In this document: piece after piece, positions 38,574-50,249 of the stretch
How positions within the stretch are numbered: the first letter of the stretch is position 1
How the letters are laid out: each line of letters starts with the position of its first letter
Origin: Lethocerus indicus
Lineage: Eukaryota; Arthropoda; Insecta; Hemiptera; Belostomatidae
Assembly: GCA_019843655.1 (NCBI GenBank)
Contig: JACDQD010000006.1
Location: 17,874,246 to 17,938,245 of the forward strand
Reading direction: 5' to 3'
DNA: 64,000 nucleotides
Translations under genes and position numbers: made by a program
The notes under the pieces: generated by a model
The model's input: only the letters and a program-made list of their open reading frames with translations
Databases searched by the model: none
Told to the model about the DNA's origin: nothing

Positions 38574-41500
38574 CTTGAAAAAGGAACCGATAGACTTAAA
38601 ATTACGCCTCATTTCTACGAGAACCACGCCTAGCGGCGTGTAAAACAAACTTTTAACTAAATGGAAAAAGAGAAAAGCGCTATTGATTATGAAAAATTTA
38701 ATGGAACCCTGAAAATTTGTTGCTATTTTCATGCAAACCCCCGATGTTTTTTCCTGATAATTGTGTTAGAATGCTTGGAAGCAATTTCTCATTTTCTATT
38801 AGTTATACCCACTATCTCGTATGATTTCTCTCTAAGATCTTGTTACACATTACCACATTTATTATATAGTTCATAGTCTAATGCGGCGGGTAGGTGATAG
38901 AAATTAGGGTAATTACTTTATACACCGGAATAAATGTTTGCATATTTTTGTGCAACCTTTCAGATTGATGAGGTAATTAATAATTTCAATTCCAATTTAA
39001 AACCGAGCACGAATATCCTGTGAAATCCATGTTATAATGCGATGCAAGGCAAAGGCAGAATATTTGGCGTTAGATTGATTCAATTCAATCCTCAGTAATT
39101 GCTAGTTAAATTAAATATTAAAGTACTGATCACGATGCGGACTGTTCCTAAATGATACGACATTAATAATTCTGTGCTCAATATATTATATTATATTTGC
39201 ATAAATTGCATAAATATATCTAGCATGAAATTGTCTGTTGAACTGAGGTTGGGTTGCAATAATGATCACATCCATCACAAACATTAAAGCGGGAAAACAA
39301 TATACAATTTACGTTAAAGACAGAAATTAATCTCTGCCAATTTACTAATATTGCCTCCAAATTACAAACTAGGACTAATAAATTTTTCCTATCCTTAATC
39401 AATTTCAAACATCAAATAATTTGTAACAATTATTTATTTGGCGATGATTGTTTAGTTATTCCTGGCTTGGAATACTGAGTAGGCCACCTCATTATAAGCA
39501 GTTATTACTGGCTTCATTATAGATAGCACTCGACACGAATAAACGGAATAAATCCTAAACTCCAATTTAATTTGCACTCGCTGCAACTGCATTCAGACAG
39601 GTATTACACTAATTCACGGTGATAAAATCAATATTGCAACTAAATCCCAGTTTTTAATTTCTTAATCCATAATGAAACTTTCCGTTAATAAATTCAATTT
39701 GTTGAGGGTGTAAAATAGTGTTCGTATTGAAGAAAAATATATTCCGCGTCCAACTATCGATCACCGTTTAATTCGCAAGGTTCAGAACGGGAGGCGATTA
39801 TCTGTCAATTTACAATTCGGTTCACTCGTCGGGTTCTCGTTGCGATCGGTATCGGGCCCCCTCCGTTTTATTTACCGCAACGGCGAATTCGGTCTGACGG
39901 TTAAATGAATAGTTTTCTTGGTCCGTGGGCGGCGATTCGAGGCGTAATAACCGGCCCCCGAATGCCCCGTCTTACAAATAAATTTGGACGCCCGAGTCAC
40001 GCGAACCGACCACCGGCCAAAACGTCGTCATTTTAGAAATTAGAACGACGGAGCCGAAATAAAAAAAAGGAGAAAAAAAAGGAGAGTTTCCCCCGCCCCA
40101 CGAATCGTTTATTGTTAATTGGTGAAACAGCGGGGAGGAGGTGTTCGCCGATAAAGGCGAGTGGAATTTCAACAATCCGGAAGGAATTTAAGCCGGTGCC
40201 GAAAAAAAAACTCCACCAGTTCAAAGCCGCGGCTGGTCGTTAGCCGCCCGCTCTTGATTACAAACAATTGAGCCCAGATTTAAGACTGTTTTATAAAACT
40301 GCGTTCCGGTATTGACCGACAACTCAAAATTTATGATTGTATCATCGAAATGTATAGCGGCGATTAGGCTAGAACAAATATTACGAAATTTTAATGGTTG
40401 GACTAAAATAGTGTTTGGAATAATATTCTAATTTGGTTAATGGCGGTGGGGGCTGAGTTCAGTTTAAGGCCACCGCAAGAAAAAAGAGAAATGAAAATAA
40501 AAGGTAAAAATGAGCAACAAAATGGAGAAATGACTGCTTGCTAATGAACGCCAAATAAAAATAAGCCAGTCTGAACGCCTGAAATTAGTATCACATTTTA
40601 ATTTGTATATTTCATTTTAACAAGTGGTACTTTAATAAAATTTTATTATTACTGGCAGTGAAAACAACAGGAAATAATACACTGAACATTAAAAATGCTG
40701 TGATTGTAATGTTCGGAGGAGAATAATATTTATTAATAGTTTACAGTGTTTGGTCAGGAAAGAAACATGATGGTTTTCCCCCTGTATTATTAAAGGCAAT
40801 GGATTTAATGGATTTAATGTAGAGTAATATCAATGGATGTTAATGATTCCAATTTAAATTAACCGTCCTCTCATCAACCACAATTGTCTCTAAAGCTTCT
40901 GGAATCTAGATCGGAAATTATTTTTCGTTAAATAAGCACGTCAGCTACCGGTGAAGTATCCTGTTGGCACTACATTGTTGCTGCGACAGTTCCTGTTTTG
41001 TATGTCCGTTTTATTTTACAGTCTGTCAGAATTTGGTAAGATATTCAGGTATTGAACTTCTTTGAAGTCCAGCATTAGGACGAACAGAGGCAAAAGGCGA
41101 CGGAGTAATCACAATAATGATGGCCTCGAGGGACACTTAATGTGTATTAAACATTATCCTGCATTGCACAAGTTGACGACAATGTGACAACTTATTTCTA
41201 AGACAGTCAATCTGCAAGTATAACGTAATGCAAATTTAATGTAAAAATGTAATTTCCATTCTTTGCTTAATTAACGAAAACTTAGTTTTATAGTTTTAAT
41301 GAAAATGTAAATTTCGGGTTTTAAAGCTTGGCGTCTAGACTAGCAAAGTAAGGCTATTAATTAAATCTGACTGAATAAAATGATGATTTTTTTTCACCCC
41401 TTTAGATTTATGCCTAATATTTATGAATGTCTCTTGAACAAAGCAGTCTAAAGATAAATATAATGATTATGATAAAATGGCTATTGTAATAATCGAACAA

Positions 41501-42705
41501 TTGTTTATTACGTTAAGGAAAAACTTGTGTACTGTCTTGAAATGTTCCGAATTCGTGCTATTAGTTAAAATAATATAAACAAGAGATTTCTGTCGTTTCA
41601 TTGAACCACGAAATCGTGATAAATATGTTGTGCCACTGACTTAATCGTCAGAATTATCTATTCAAGGTAGCTCCTATCTTTTAATTTTCGGCTGAATCAA
41701 TGCTTGAAGTGAATACAATTCAATATTACGATAATTTCAAAATTTCAAACGCAAGTGTTGTGCATTCGTAGGGTGTATAAGAAAAATATGTCTAGGTAGA
41801 TTAAATTTTCCTAAATTACAAATTCCAACTGATTAAGCGGCTGGTACTGAATAATATAAAATGGTATTTGATCCACAATATATATATATATACATATATA
41901 TCAGGATATATTTTACGAGAGAGAGAGAGAGAGAGAGAAGGTGGGTTGACGAAGAGAGCACAAAGTATGGTAGAGTCGACGCGCGAAAAAATCTAGGGGG
42001 GGGTAACCGTAGTTCGAACTCTGGTCTAGTCAGATAGGAGATGTTTTATGGGTTCTTCCAGTTTAGATTGTGCACCTGCAGTAACCGGTTTTGCGCCCCT
42101 CGCTTCTGTCGCACCCTTCTAATCTGCGTAGCATGAAAAATACTCTAAAAAATTAAAATTTCGTGCTGATTCAAGCAGTTCCGAACGTTTTCCCCGTTTT
42201 TAAGTTTAGAGAGTTTTTTATAGAGAATTTATAGCAATATCAATTTAACTTTAACATTGAGATGAATTTCAAATGAAAATCTAAAAATATTTCTAGCGAT
42301 AAGATTATTCTCCCTACAGTATTGGTCACCATACCATTACTTATAATTACATTTCAGTAAAAAATATATTGTTGTGGTATTAGTGGATATTAGAATATTC
42401 ATTATCCTTTTAAATTAAAATCAAATGGTTTCGGTTCATTTCCAATCTTTTCAAAAATTATTATTCCATGAAAGTTAAATAATAAAGTTTCAAAATTTAA
42501 TCCTTAACAAGAATCAGTACCTATTACCTCGGGTACTGTATTTATCAGACATCATCTTAATTGTGATAAATATCATCGCTAAATCGTAATGTTTTTAAAC
42601 CTTTCACCCTTTAATAATAACCGGGATTCCTTTTTCTCATTTACCGGTGTAGTACTTACTGATAGGGTACCTAGTTGATCGTTCATACGGGAAAGAAAAT
42701 CATAC
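38574..42705 (-). other. Intron f-g (4.1 kb)
   Basis: This intron is mostly AT-rich and without supported features. A GC-richer patch lies at about 39840-40260, an (AT)n/(GA)n microsatellite at 41878-41938, and a G run at about 41996-42003. The long AT-rich stretch 40260-41870 shows nothing I can name. Confidence 0.65.
41878..41938. repeat. Compound (AT)n/(GA)n microsatellite
   Basis: An interrupted AT tract is followed after a short spacer by about 22 bp of GA. Confidence 0.9.
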
Positions 42706-42907
42706 CCTCTTCCACTTCTTTGCAGAATGCCTTCCAAACTATGAAACGAGAGTCCTTAGGATCGGTATAGAGTTGACAGAGGTTGTTTATCTCGCGAGGA
42801 GAGAGGTACAGGACTGTCCTTTGACGACGCCAGGTTTTGCTCATCTCAGCCAGGCCCTTAAGGAAATCAGACACCGGTAGCTGTCCGCTGTTAGTAGAAT
42901 CGAAACA
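42706..42907 (-). CDS. EF-hand gene, exon f
   Basis: This exon encodes residues 306-372 plus a split Val codon. It starts two residues before the module 3 loop: CF, then DSTNSGQLPVSD, then F. Asp, Thr and Ser occupy ligand positions 1, 3 and 5 and Asp occupies position 12, so calcium binding is plausible. The second half reads LSPREINNLCQLY and then FIVWKAFCKEVEE. The acceptor is TTTGAACAG|TG (phase 0) and the donor is GAGG|GTATGA (phase 1). Confidence 0.88.
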
Positions 42908-43996
42908 CTGTTCAAACAATTAGAAATATGTATTTGACGACTAGTAACGATTATGTCCTGAACTAACAAATATTTTCATAAGCCCCCGCGCAATATTTAA
43001 TAAATCGCTTTCATGGCAGAAAGTAGTGAAATTGCATAAACAAATTCAACGACATTGCGCCGGTTGGAAAAACGTGGTGTTTGTGCACAACTAGGTCGGC
43101 TATTTCCGTATCAAAATTTAATAGGTTTTGATGGAAGGCAACATTCGCGGCGATATTACAAACGCGACCGGTGGAAACTTACAAAGAAAAACAAATTATA
43201 TCCTCTGTAATTCCGTTCAAATGCCGCACGCGCAAACCGCTCGACACACTAGTTTCATATTTTTTTCCCGTTATCATAACTAGGAAACGCATTTTGTGTA
43301 GTAAGTAGGTCGAGAATACGAAGCGTTGTCGAAAGACTATAATACTGAAGCGAATTTACGCGTTCCTCATGTCGATCCTTTGCAGTTCAAGGCGGAAATA
43401 TCAGTCATGAAAAAAAATTTAAATTGCCGCCGTGACTTAGTCACGGGACAATACGGGGCGCTAAAATTTCAAATACTAATTAACCAATACGCCAATTGGT
43501 CCCTGAATTATTTCCAATCGGCTCGGTCGAGTTGGCGTTCGACGACCGCCAACTCGTGCAATGCCGGGGAAGGCTAACTGGATGAAATGATCGCCGATTT
43601 GACTGGAATACTTCACAGCTAAATTCCCGAGGTTATTCAAGCCGAGGGCTACAATCATTTGCACGAAGACATAATTCGATAGCGCCTTTAAAGTGAATGG
43701 AAAGACATAACAAAATTGCAGTTGAAATATTCGATACATTTGAAAGGCCACATTGTAGACATTTATGAGTTGAAATTGAAATTGATTGATCGATTGATCA
43801 GTATAATTGAAGGAATTAAGATGGCGATCGCCCTCTTTAGTAGGACGCGAGCAGGCGAAACCGATCTACCAAACCTGGTAGAGGAGACAGAAGAACTATA
43901 CGGTAATTTATTTTATTACATTTCATTCCATTCATGCTACTACCGCCAATAGAATACTAAAACCCGCCTATTTTGGTAAGTTACCAATTTGTTTAC
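42908..43996 (-). other. Intron e-f (1.1 kb)
   Basis: This intron has moderate GC content and a perfect 10-bp hairpin at 43528-43556. Open frames on both strands (43326-43577 plus, 43476-43751 minus) overlap but resemble no family I know. Confidence 0.65.
43528..43556. repeat. Perfect 10-bp inverted repeat (hairpin)
   Basis: CGAGTTGGCG and CGCCAACTCG are separated by nine bases (TTCGACGAC). It lies in intron e-f. Confidence 0.85.
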
Positions 43997-44218
43997 CTTA
44001 AAGTAGTCCTCGGCTCTGATCTTCTCCTTGGCGACGTGATCCCGTATCTTCTTCATCATCCTGAGTGTTTCTTCAGGGGGAGTGATGCAGTGGGAAGCCG
44101 GACCGTAGATCTTCTTTATTCCGACAACGGGCAAATTCACTTCGGGCACGATCTCCGGCTGAAGGTAGTTCAGAATGTCGTCGTCCAAAACGTCAGCGTC
44201 GAACACCGCCTTCAATTT
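43997..44218 (-). CDS. EF-hand gene, exon e
   Basis: This exon encodes residues 232-305, 74 codons with phase 0 at both ends. It is the linker between modules 2 and 3: an acidic start (FDADVLDDDIL), a proline/valine-rich stretch (PEIVPEVNLPVVG), and a basic helix (TLRMMKKIRDHVAKEKI) running into EDYFK. That is the end of the helix before the next EF loop. The acceptor is GATTTCCCGCAG|AA and the donor is TTTAAG|GTAAAC. The intron towards exon d is only 396 bp. Confidence 0.86.
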
Positions 44219-44614
44219 CTGCGGGAAATCGGTTTAAAATATTTCGCGATTCGAGAAACTACGGAAAAGGGGAAATGAGCGGACTCGCATTTTGAATAAC
44301 TGCTGTCTTGCATTAAAATAATCGCCCGGCTCGGACTTTGCAAAATGTCTTGTTTGAATACAAAATATATCATTCCGCTATGATTACCGCTGCGACTCCA
44401 AAACGGTATCGTATTTCACATTTTAATGCCCATTGAGAAATAAAAGAGCCATTAACCGCCAAAATATTCGGGAACCGATAACCATGTTTCTTTTATTTTC
44501 ATTTTATCGACGCAATGTTACTTGTTAATATATATGAATCCTTTCTTGTATTGCTTTATAGTGAAATCAATACGATAGGACGTGCACAAGAAATAAATAG
44601 ATTTTACAACTTAC
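44219..44614 (-). other. Intron d-e (0.4 kb)
   Basis: This short intron sits between two phase 0 exons. Nothing else is seen in it. Confidence 0.75.
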
Positions 44615-44821
44615 TCTGTTGGTATCCCACATGCCAATGTCTGTCAAATAGCCGATGGTTCCGTTGACCTCTCTGACAAAGGCTTTATACCTGAGAGCGC
44701 GTTCGTCCTGTTTGTATCTCTTCACCAATAACTGGACATCTTTAGCCAGCAGTTTGGGACCCAAGAATCGCAAGATTTGACGAAACATGACGTGGGAGAT
44801 AAGTCCTCCTTTCTTGCTATG
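44615..44821 (-). CDS. EF-hand gene, exon d
   Basis: This exon encodes residues 163-231, exactly 69 codons with phase 0 at both ends. It opens directly on the module 2 loop, HSKKGGLISHVM followed by F. The loop keeps Gly at position 6 and Ile at position 8 but lacks the acidic ligands, so it probably does not bind calcium. The second half reads LLVKRYKQDE and then LRYKAFVREV, the recurrent pattern of this protein. The donor is AGA|GTAAGT and the acceptor is TTTCTAG|CA. Confidence 0.88.
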
Positions 44822-46489
44822 CTAGAAATATACATTAAAAATTAAATTCATATTAGTAACGAAATATCTCGTAATCATGATATTGATCAGTATTGGTCTT
44901 TGATATCTTTATATTATTTAGGTATTTTACAGGCAGTATTAAGACATGTCCAACCGCTTTTGAAAGGCTATGACAGTAGCGATGCCACCTATACTATAAA
45001 TTCTTTAAATTTTTAAATAATTAACTCAAAACCATGTCTTATAATGGGGACGTCTTGAATCTACCGATAGCATGCAACTAACTACACCGCGTGCAAAGCA
45101 GGGGACGAAAGAATGGCAGAAGGGTGCCTTTTGAATGACACTTGTCGGAAGTGCGGAGGCCGTTAATTAGAGTTTCGGTGTGACACGTGGCAGAGAACCG
45201 CGGGGAGGCTAATACGGCCCAACTAATAAGGACGGTCGTCCGCCACTGGTGGTTGTCCACGTGTCCCCTTCTCAATACACGTGTCCATAAGATTGCCCCC
45301 TCGCTTTGAATCTGATTGGAATTCTAGACCGGAAATTCGGAGTTCCTCAATTTGGATTAATTTGTTTTATCGCCCAGTAAACTACACACGGCACATCAAC
45401 CACTCAAAGGCCACAAATTTCATATAGAGATAACAGCTATTGTACAGCATATACAGCGAATTGCAGCGCCAAATACAGCTGAGTATAATATCCGTTTATT
45501 GATCTATCAGCTCATGAATACATTCCATATACACTAGTAGTAGCACTCGATTTATGATTACGGTGATTACAGCACTAAGTACAGTACCAGTTATGAACAG
45601 TATGCTATATGTGCACATTGCAATGTACATGGTGCTCTCCGCTCGCTGTTTTCATCTATGTATAATAACAGTAATCACTGCAGATTCCGTGTATTTCTGT
45701 CTCTTCTCGCTGGTTTGGTCTTTTGCTAGACCGGCTTCGGCTGCTCGCCATCTTCAGTGGCGGTGTTAGTCACTTTGGCACTTTGGATGTTTCTTGCGCA
45801 TCCTCACTGCACTGTCACTGTCACTTGTACTGTTGTCGGTTTGTCGTAGGGAAAATACCGCACAACAGCTAGGTGTTGATGGTTAGTATCGGTAGCGCCG
45901 CCTGTATACTGTCAGTACAAGCGATAGTGATAGTGCAATGAGGTTGCCCAAAAAACATACGAAGTGCCAAAGTGACTAACACCGGTACTGAAGATGGTGA
46001 GCAGCCGAAACCGGTCTAGCAAAAGACCAAACCAGCAAGAGGAGACAGAAATACACGAAATCTACGGAATTTCAACCCCTGGCAGACCACAAAACAGGTA
46101 TTGTAAACAATAATTATAATTATTATAATGACAAGTGAAGTTGAATTCATTTATAATAAATGATGCTGTTTTGTAGGAAACTACATGGAGAACAACCCCT
46201 TTATAGAACTTTAAACTTTCGTCAAATAATAAAGCCGTTTCTTATTACAAATGGGTATTATGGGCTAAGAAGAAATGGGCCCGTTGTGAAAGCGATAACG
46301 GTGTTCTGTTTGGCGAGGAGATGCGGGCAGCTCATTGAGCACACCCGTCCTAATTACGTGCCCAAGTAGACAAGCATTTACCAGTTGGGTATATTTAACC
46401 TCTGAAGGTTAGGTTGAGAATACGATAGACAGTGAGTGAATACACCTAGATTACTATCCTGGATTCAGGGAACTAATGAAAATCCTTAC
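44822..46489 (-). other. Intron c-d (1.7 kb)
   Basis: This intron holds the largest copy of the foldback repeat (45681-46102) and a GC-richer patch at about 45060-45300. No coding sequence is supported. Confidence 0.65.
45681..46102. mobile_element. Foldback-repeat family, copy 3, with long inverted arms
   Basis: The left arm (about 45681-45845) is the reverse complement of the right arm (about 45905-46066), with roughly 60 bp between them. Both carry the CCGAAACCGGTCTAGCAAAAG core, inverted in the left arm. The right end reads CAGACCACAAAACAGGTATT, as in copies 1 and 4. The outermost terminal repeat of the left arm is missing. No open frame of note. It lies in intron c-d. Confidence 0.65.
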
Positions 46490-46650
46490 CGGAATGTAGG
46501 CCTGATGCAGTGGTCTGAGTATGTAATCCTTTACGTAAACCGACTCGGCAACCAAAGACAGTATCAGATACAATCTCTTCTGTTCATAAGGACTCAATTC
46601 GTTCACTCCTATTGGATTTGTTTTAAATTCCCCCTCATCAACTTGATCAC
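46490..46650 (-). CDS. EF-hand gene, exon c
   Basis: This exon encodes residues 110-162. An acidic linker is followed by a helical stretch, SPYEQKRLYLILSLVAESV, and the lead-in helix of module 2, ending LHQAYIP. The donor is CCG|GTAAGG, phase 0. The acceptor TTTTAAAG|GT fits the phase of the previous exon. A second AG seven bases further in (ATCAAG|TT) is also phase-compatible and would remove two residues plus part of a codon, so the exact 5' edge is uncertain. Confidence 0.82.
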
Positions 46651-47637
46651 CTTTAAAATTCACAAAACCTCATAAAAAATTACTATTTAAAAATCAACAT
46701 AATTGTATTCGACATAATTAATCTACCAACTTATGGACTTGGAATGAACATTTTACACTACCTGAATTTGAAATAATATTTAATAAATCAAAATAACTAT
46801 CTAACAGCCCACTACACACATGCACATTTGAACACTCTTACTTACAAACATTTATTAATTTATTGGCTTATTAATTCATGTTCCACTGTTATTGAGAAGT
46901 CATGCCAGAGAGAATTACGTATGTAGAGATCGTTTTCATATATAAAAATTTAGATCAATGTATAATAGAGTAACCAATGTTATGTATAAGTGTTTCTAAC
47001 TTAAATTGCCAATCTTATTCGGCTAAATTACATTCAGCAGTATCCATATAGTTTTTAGTACTCATTGTCACGCTATATTAATTTGATTAATTCGAATAAT
47101 GTTTTTATTTTACGATGAATGATAAAAAAATACAGTAATAGAAAATAATTTGAAAATAATTATTTACATGTAAACAATGTTAACTATATTAAATATTTTT
47201 TCACATTTTTCTGGCCCTGTGGGTGGACGTGTCTGTTAGAGGGAGTTATCTGTTTATGGCTTTAAAACGTCTGTTCTGTATTCACGACCAGGGCGTAAAA
47301 TTATAAATTCCAGACTACAATAAATATTTTTACAACTTCCCTATTTATCGGCGCACTCATTTCCCTGAATATTGCGACTCTTTGGATTTTGTATACTCGT
47401 TTATTCGTACAAGGCGAGATCGAGTTCGGTTTCTCGCGATCGACACCGGCATGGCGTTCGTAATATGGTAAACTCCTCGACCGTACACTGTTACTGACAG
47501 TCTGTTACAAATTAGGCCGTACAAATTAGGTGGTCACAAAAACTAAAGAAACGACTGTAGTGACACTGCTGACAGGAGGCGTTGGCTCATTACATTGAGG
47601 AGTGTTTACATTCTTCTACTTCTATATTTACACACAC

Positions 47638-47689
<52 letters not shown>

Positions 47690-48254
47690 AGTATGTGTGC
47701 GTTAGGGGAGGGACGTAAACAAAATCAAGGGGTGGCCCGGGGGACCGTATTTCACCCCTTTTTTACCAAACCGGCAGGGTCTCGGTCCCTTCTTGCGGAG
47801 GACATGATCCAGTTAGGTGTGTAACTCAAACAGGACGCCTTGGGACTTGTTCAAAGATCAACAGAAGAGAGTGAGAGGGGAGTGTAAGAGGGAGAGAGGA
47901 GTGAGTGAGAGCGGAGAGCAGTGGAGAGGTTGATGAGGGAAGTAGGAGCAGTGAGGAAGGGCTGTGTTGTTCACCCGACCGGGTCTTAATTGAATTGGGG
48001 CCGCGGCCCGGTACAGGAATATCCGCGCCACGCTCCTGTTTGTGCATGTCCCCTCCTCTTTATCGCTCCCTCTCCCCCTCTCTCCCTCATCCCACCCTCC
48101 TTCCCCTTCAGTTCCGCCTTTCGCCACCGCCATCCGCCACAGATGCCGGTCGCAACCTTGTTACCTCAGCGCCCTTAACTTTCTGTTAACCATACAGTAT
48201 TGTGCAATAATATATAGAAATCCTCCTAGTTTTTCAGTAGGAAGTTATACCCAC
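46651..48254 (-). other. Intron b-c (1.6 kb)
   Basis: This intron holds AT-rich sequence, an (AT)n microsatellite at 47640-47686, a purine-rich patch at about 47860-47960, and a GC/pyrimidine-rich patch at 47990-48180 just before exon b in plus-strand order. No coding sequence is supported. Confidence 0.65.
47640..47686. repeat. (AT)n microsatellite
   Basis: About 47 bp of TA dinucleotides inside intron b-c. Confidence 0.95.
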
Positions 48255-48401
48255 CTTCATCCTGGATATACTCGCAGAACATGGTGTAAAACACGCGGCC
48301 ATCGATTGTGCTGAAATAATCAGTTACATTCTTTATATCTTCCGCGGTCAGCCCTATTAGGTCCCGCATCGGTCCCATGATCACGGAGAGGAACTGACTT
48401 G
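48255..48401 (-). CDS. EF-hand gene, exon b
   Basis: This exon encodes residues 60-108 plus a split Gly codon. It completes the first EF loop (..SQFLSVIMG) and carries the second half of module 1, with LTAEDIKNVTDYF followed by the degenerate motif GRVFYTMFCEYI. The acceptor is GTGGTTTCAG|CA (phase 1) and the donor is GAAG|GTGGGT (phase 1). The preceding intron is about 5.2 kb, the longest in the gene, and holds one copy of the dispersed foldback repeat. The linker after the motif is acidic. Confidence 0.85.
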
Positions 48402-49590
48402 CTGAAACCACATACAAATTTTCTTTGGTTTTCCTTTCTTTCATTTTCTATGTACGATCATTTCACATTGCCTACTAATGAATAAAGTTTATGAACATAT
48501 AAGCTAAATGAGCATGAATGATGGCTCTCTTATCAGTTCATTGTTAATATTCCTTAAATACATGAAATGGTTGGATTTAATTCTTGTTAAGAAAATAAAA
48601 ACTCAATTTAATCTAGTTCTACTAGAATTAAAAGATGTGATAAGAAATACTGAATATTGATTTACTTTTGTTCACTTAATGTTTAATTTTCAATATTTCA
48701 ATATTTATTGCACATTTTATGGAATTATTACTGCCCAGGAAGAATGCTTCAGAAACAACAAGGGCATCGATGTTCAATGAATACATGGAACGCAATAAGG
48801 TCCGAGTAATATTCGAGTACAACCCTATTTTAATAAGTGTAATAATGGGGTTTATTACGTATATATTTTTTATATATAGTGGAACAATAAGCTGGGATGA
48901 AATTTCATACGGGAAAGGCGAGCTGAAACCCACAGCGGACGAAACCATTACATTTTATTGTAGTTCATAATTTTGCTAGCTTCCAGCGCGCTCCATTGTT
49001 CCCAGGACGCTCCACTTAGTATGATATTGCTTGCGGTTGCCCAGGTTACTTTTCTTCCAAAAGGGCAGGGATTCGAACTTTTTTCCCATCCCACACCGAG
49101 GCTTCCACAAAATAAATAAATAAAATAACGCATTTGTAGTAAACTTAGATGATGATGACGGAGAAGAAACATACTTCTGAGTGTTGCTACAAAAGTTTGG
49201 TTGTAGATAATCTGAATTTAGTAAATTCAATTATTCACATTCCCGCTATCCTTTTGTTTTATATTATTCTATAATATATGATTTTATATGCTATATGATT
49301 TTCTGAATGGAATGACAAAAAAAGTTTACTGCACATAACAACCAATAAGGGCTACGCACCACTATACGAATTTTACCACAATTCGAACACTTTGTTTCAT
49401 TTCCACCCTATTACAGTTACATATCTGATGGTTTCCGAACATCATAAAAATGCATTGTTCAATACAGCAATGTACCATCCTGCGTACATACAGAGATGCT
49501 CCACCCAGACTGTTTTTAAAATTTATGCAAGTTCCCCCGTTAATTTAGAATCTAACTTGGGTGATTCTAACTTAGGGACAATTAGTTTTA

Positions 49591-49939
49591 TTTTTTGGAC
49601 ATCCTCACTGCACTGTCACTGTCACTTGTAGTGTTCGTTTCAACACTATTAAATTTAACACTCAATTTAATGTGCTACTAGTTTCAATGGAACGGCGCAC
49701 TTAATAATAGCCCGCAACAAAGGTCAGTCTTACTTTTTAGTATTAGCGCCTTACAGTACAAGTGACAGTGACAGTGCAGTGAGGATGCAAAAAATACATC
49801 CAAAGTGCCAAAAGTGACACCGCTACTGAATATGGCGAGCAGCTGAAACCGGTCTAGCAAAAGATCAAACCAGCGAGAGGAGACAGAAACACACGAAATC
49901 TACGGTATTCCAACTTCTCGCAGACCAAAAAACAGGTAT
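49591..49939. mobile_element. Foldback-repeat family, copy 4
   Basis: A short left arm (49591-49633, ATCCTCACTGCACTGTCACT) is inverted with respect to about 49753-49800. The right part contains the shared core (here with AGCAGCTGAAACCGGTCTAG) and ends CAGACCAAAAAACAGGTAT. The left arm is much shorter than in copy 3. It lies in intron a-b. Confidence 0.62.
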
Positions 49940-50216
49940 ATTAAAGTTATGGGAATATGATTTCAACTAATGTATGAAAGCATTACCTAAAAGGGACAGT
50001 TTTGACGCAATGCGCTGTTTACCAGGTGGCGAACCAAAATACAGATAAGGTATAAAGTATGTTCCTCCTTCGAAGACCTCTCCCCGTAAGAAAATGAAGT
50101 AAAGGGGGTTTGTTTAAGAGAGTTTCCGGTCGGGAGGGAAATCACTCTGGGCCTCTCCCCGAGTATTTTTCCCAGAAAATTTTCTTCATTCGCCCTTCGG
50201 TACGTTTAACGGAGTG

Positions 50217-50249
50217 TGAGAGAGAAAGAGAGAGAGAGTGAGAGAGAGA
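50217..50249. repeat. (GA)n microsatellite
   Basis: Imperfect GA dinucleotide tract inside intron a-b. Confidence 0.88.

Noticed and set aside
49060..49090. GTTCGAATCCCTGCC on the minus strand, like a tRNA T-loop
   Set aside because: The flanking bases do not pair into a T stem, and no cloverleaf can be drawn.
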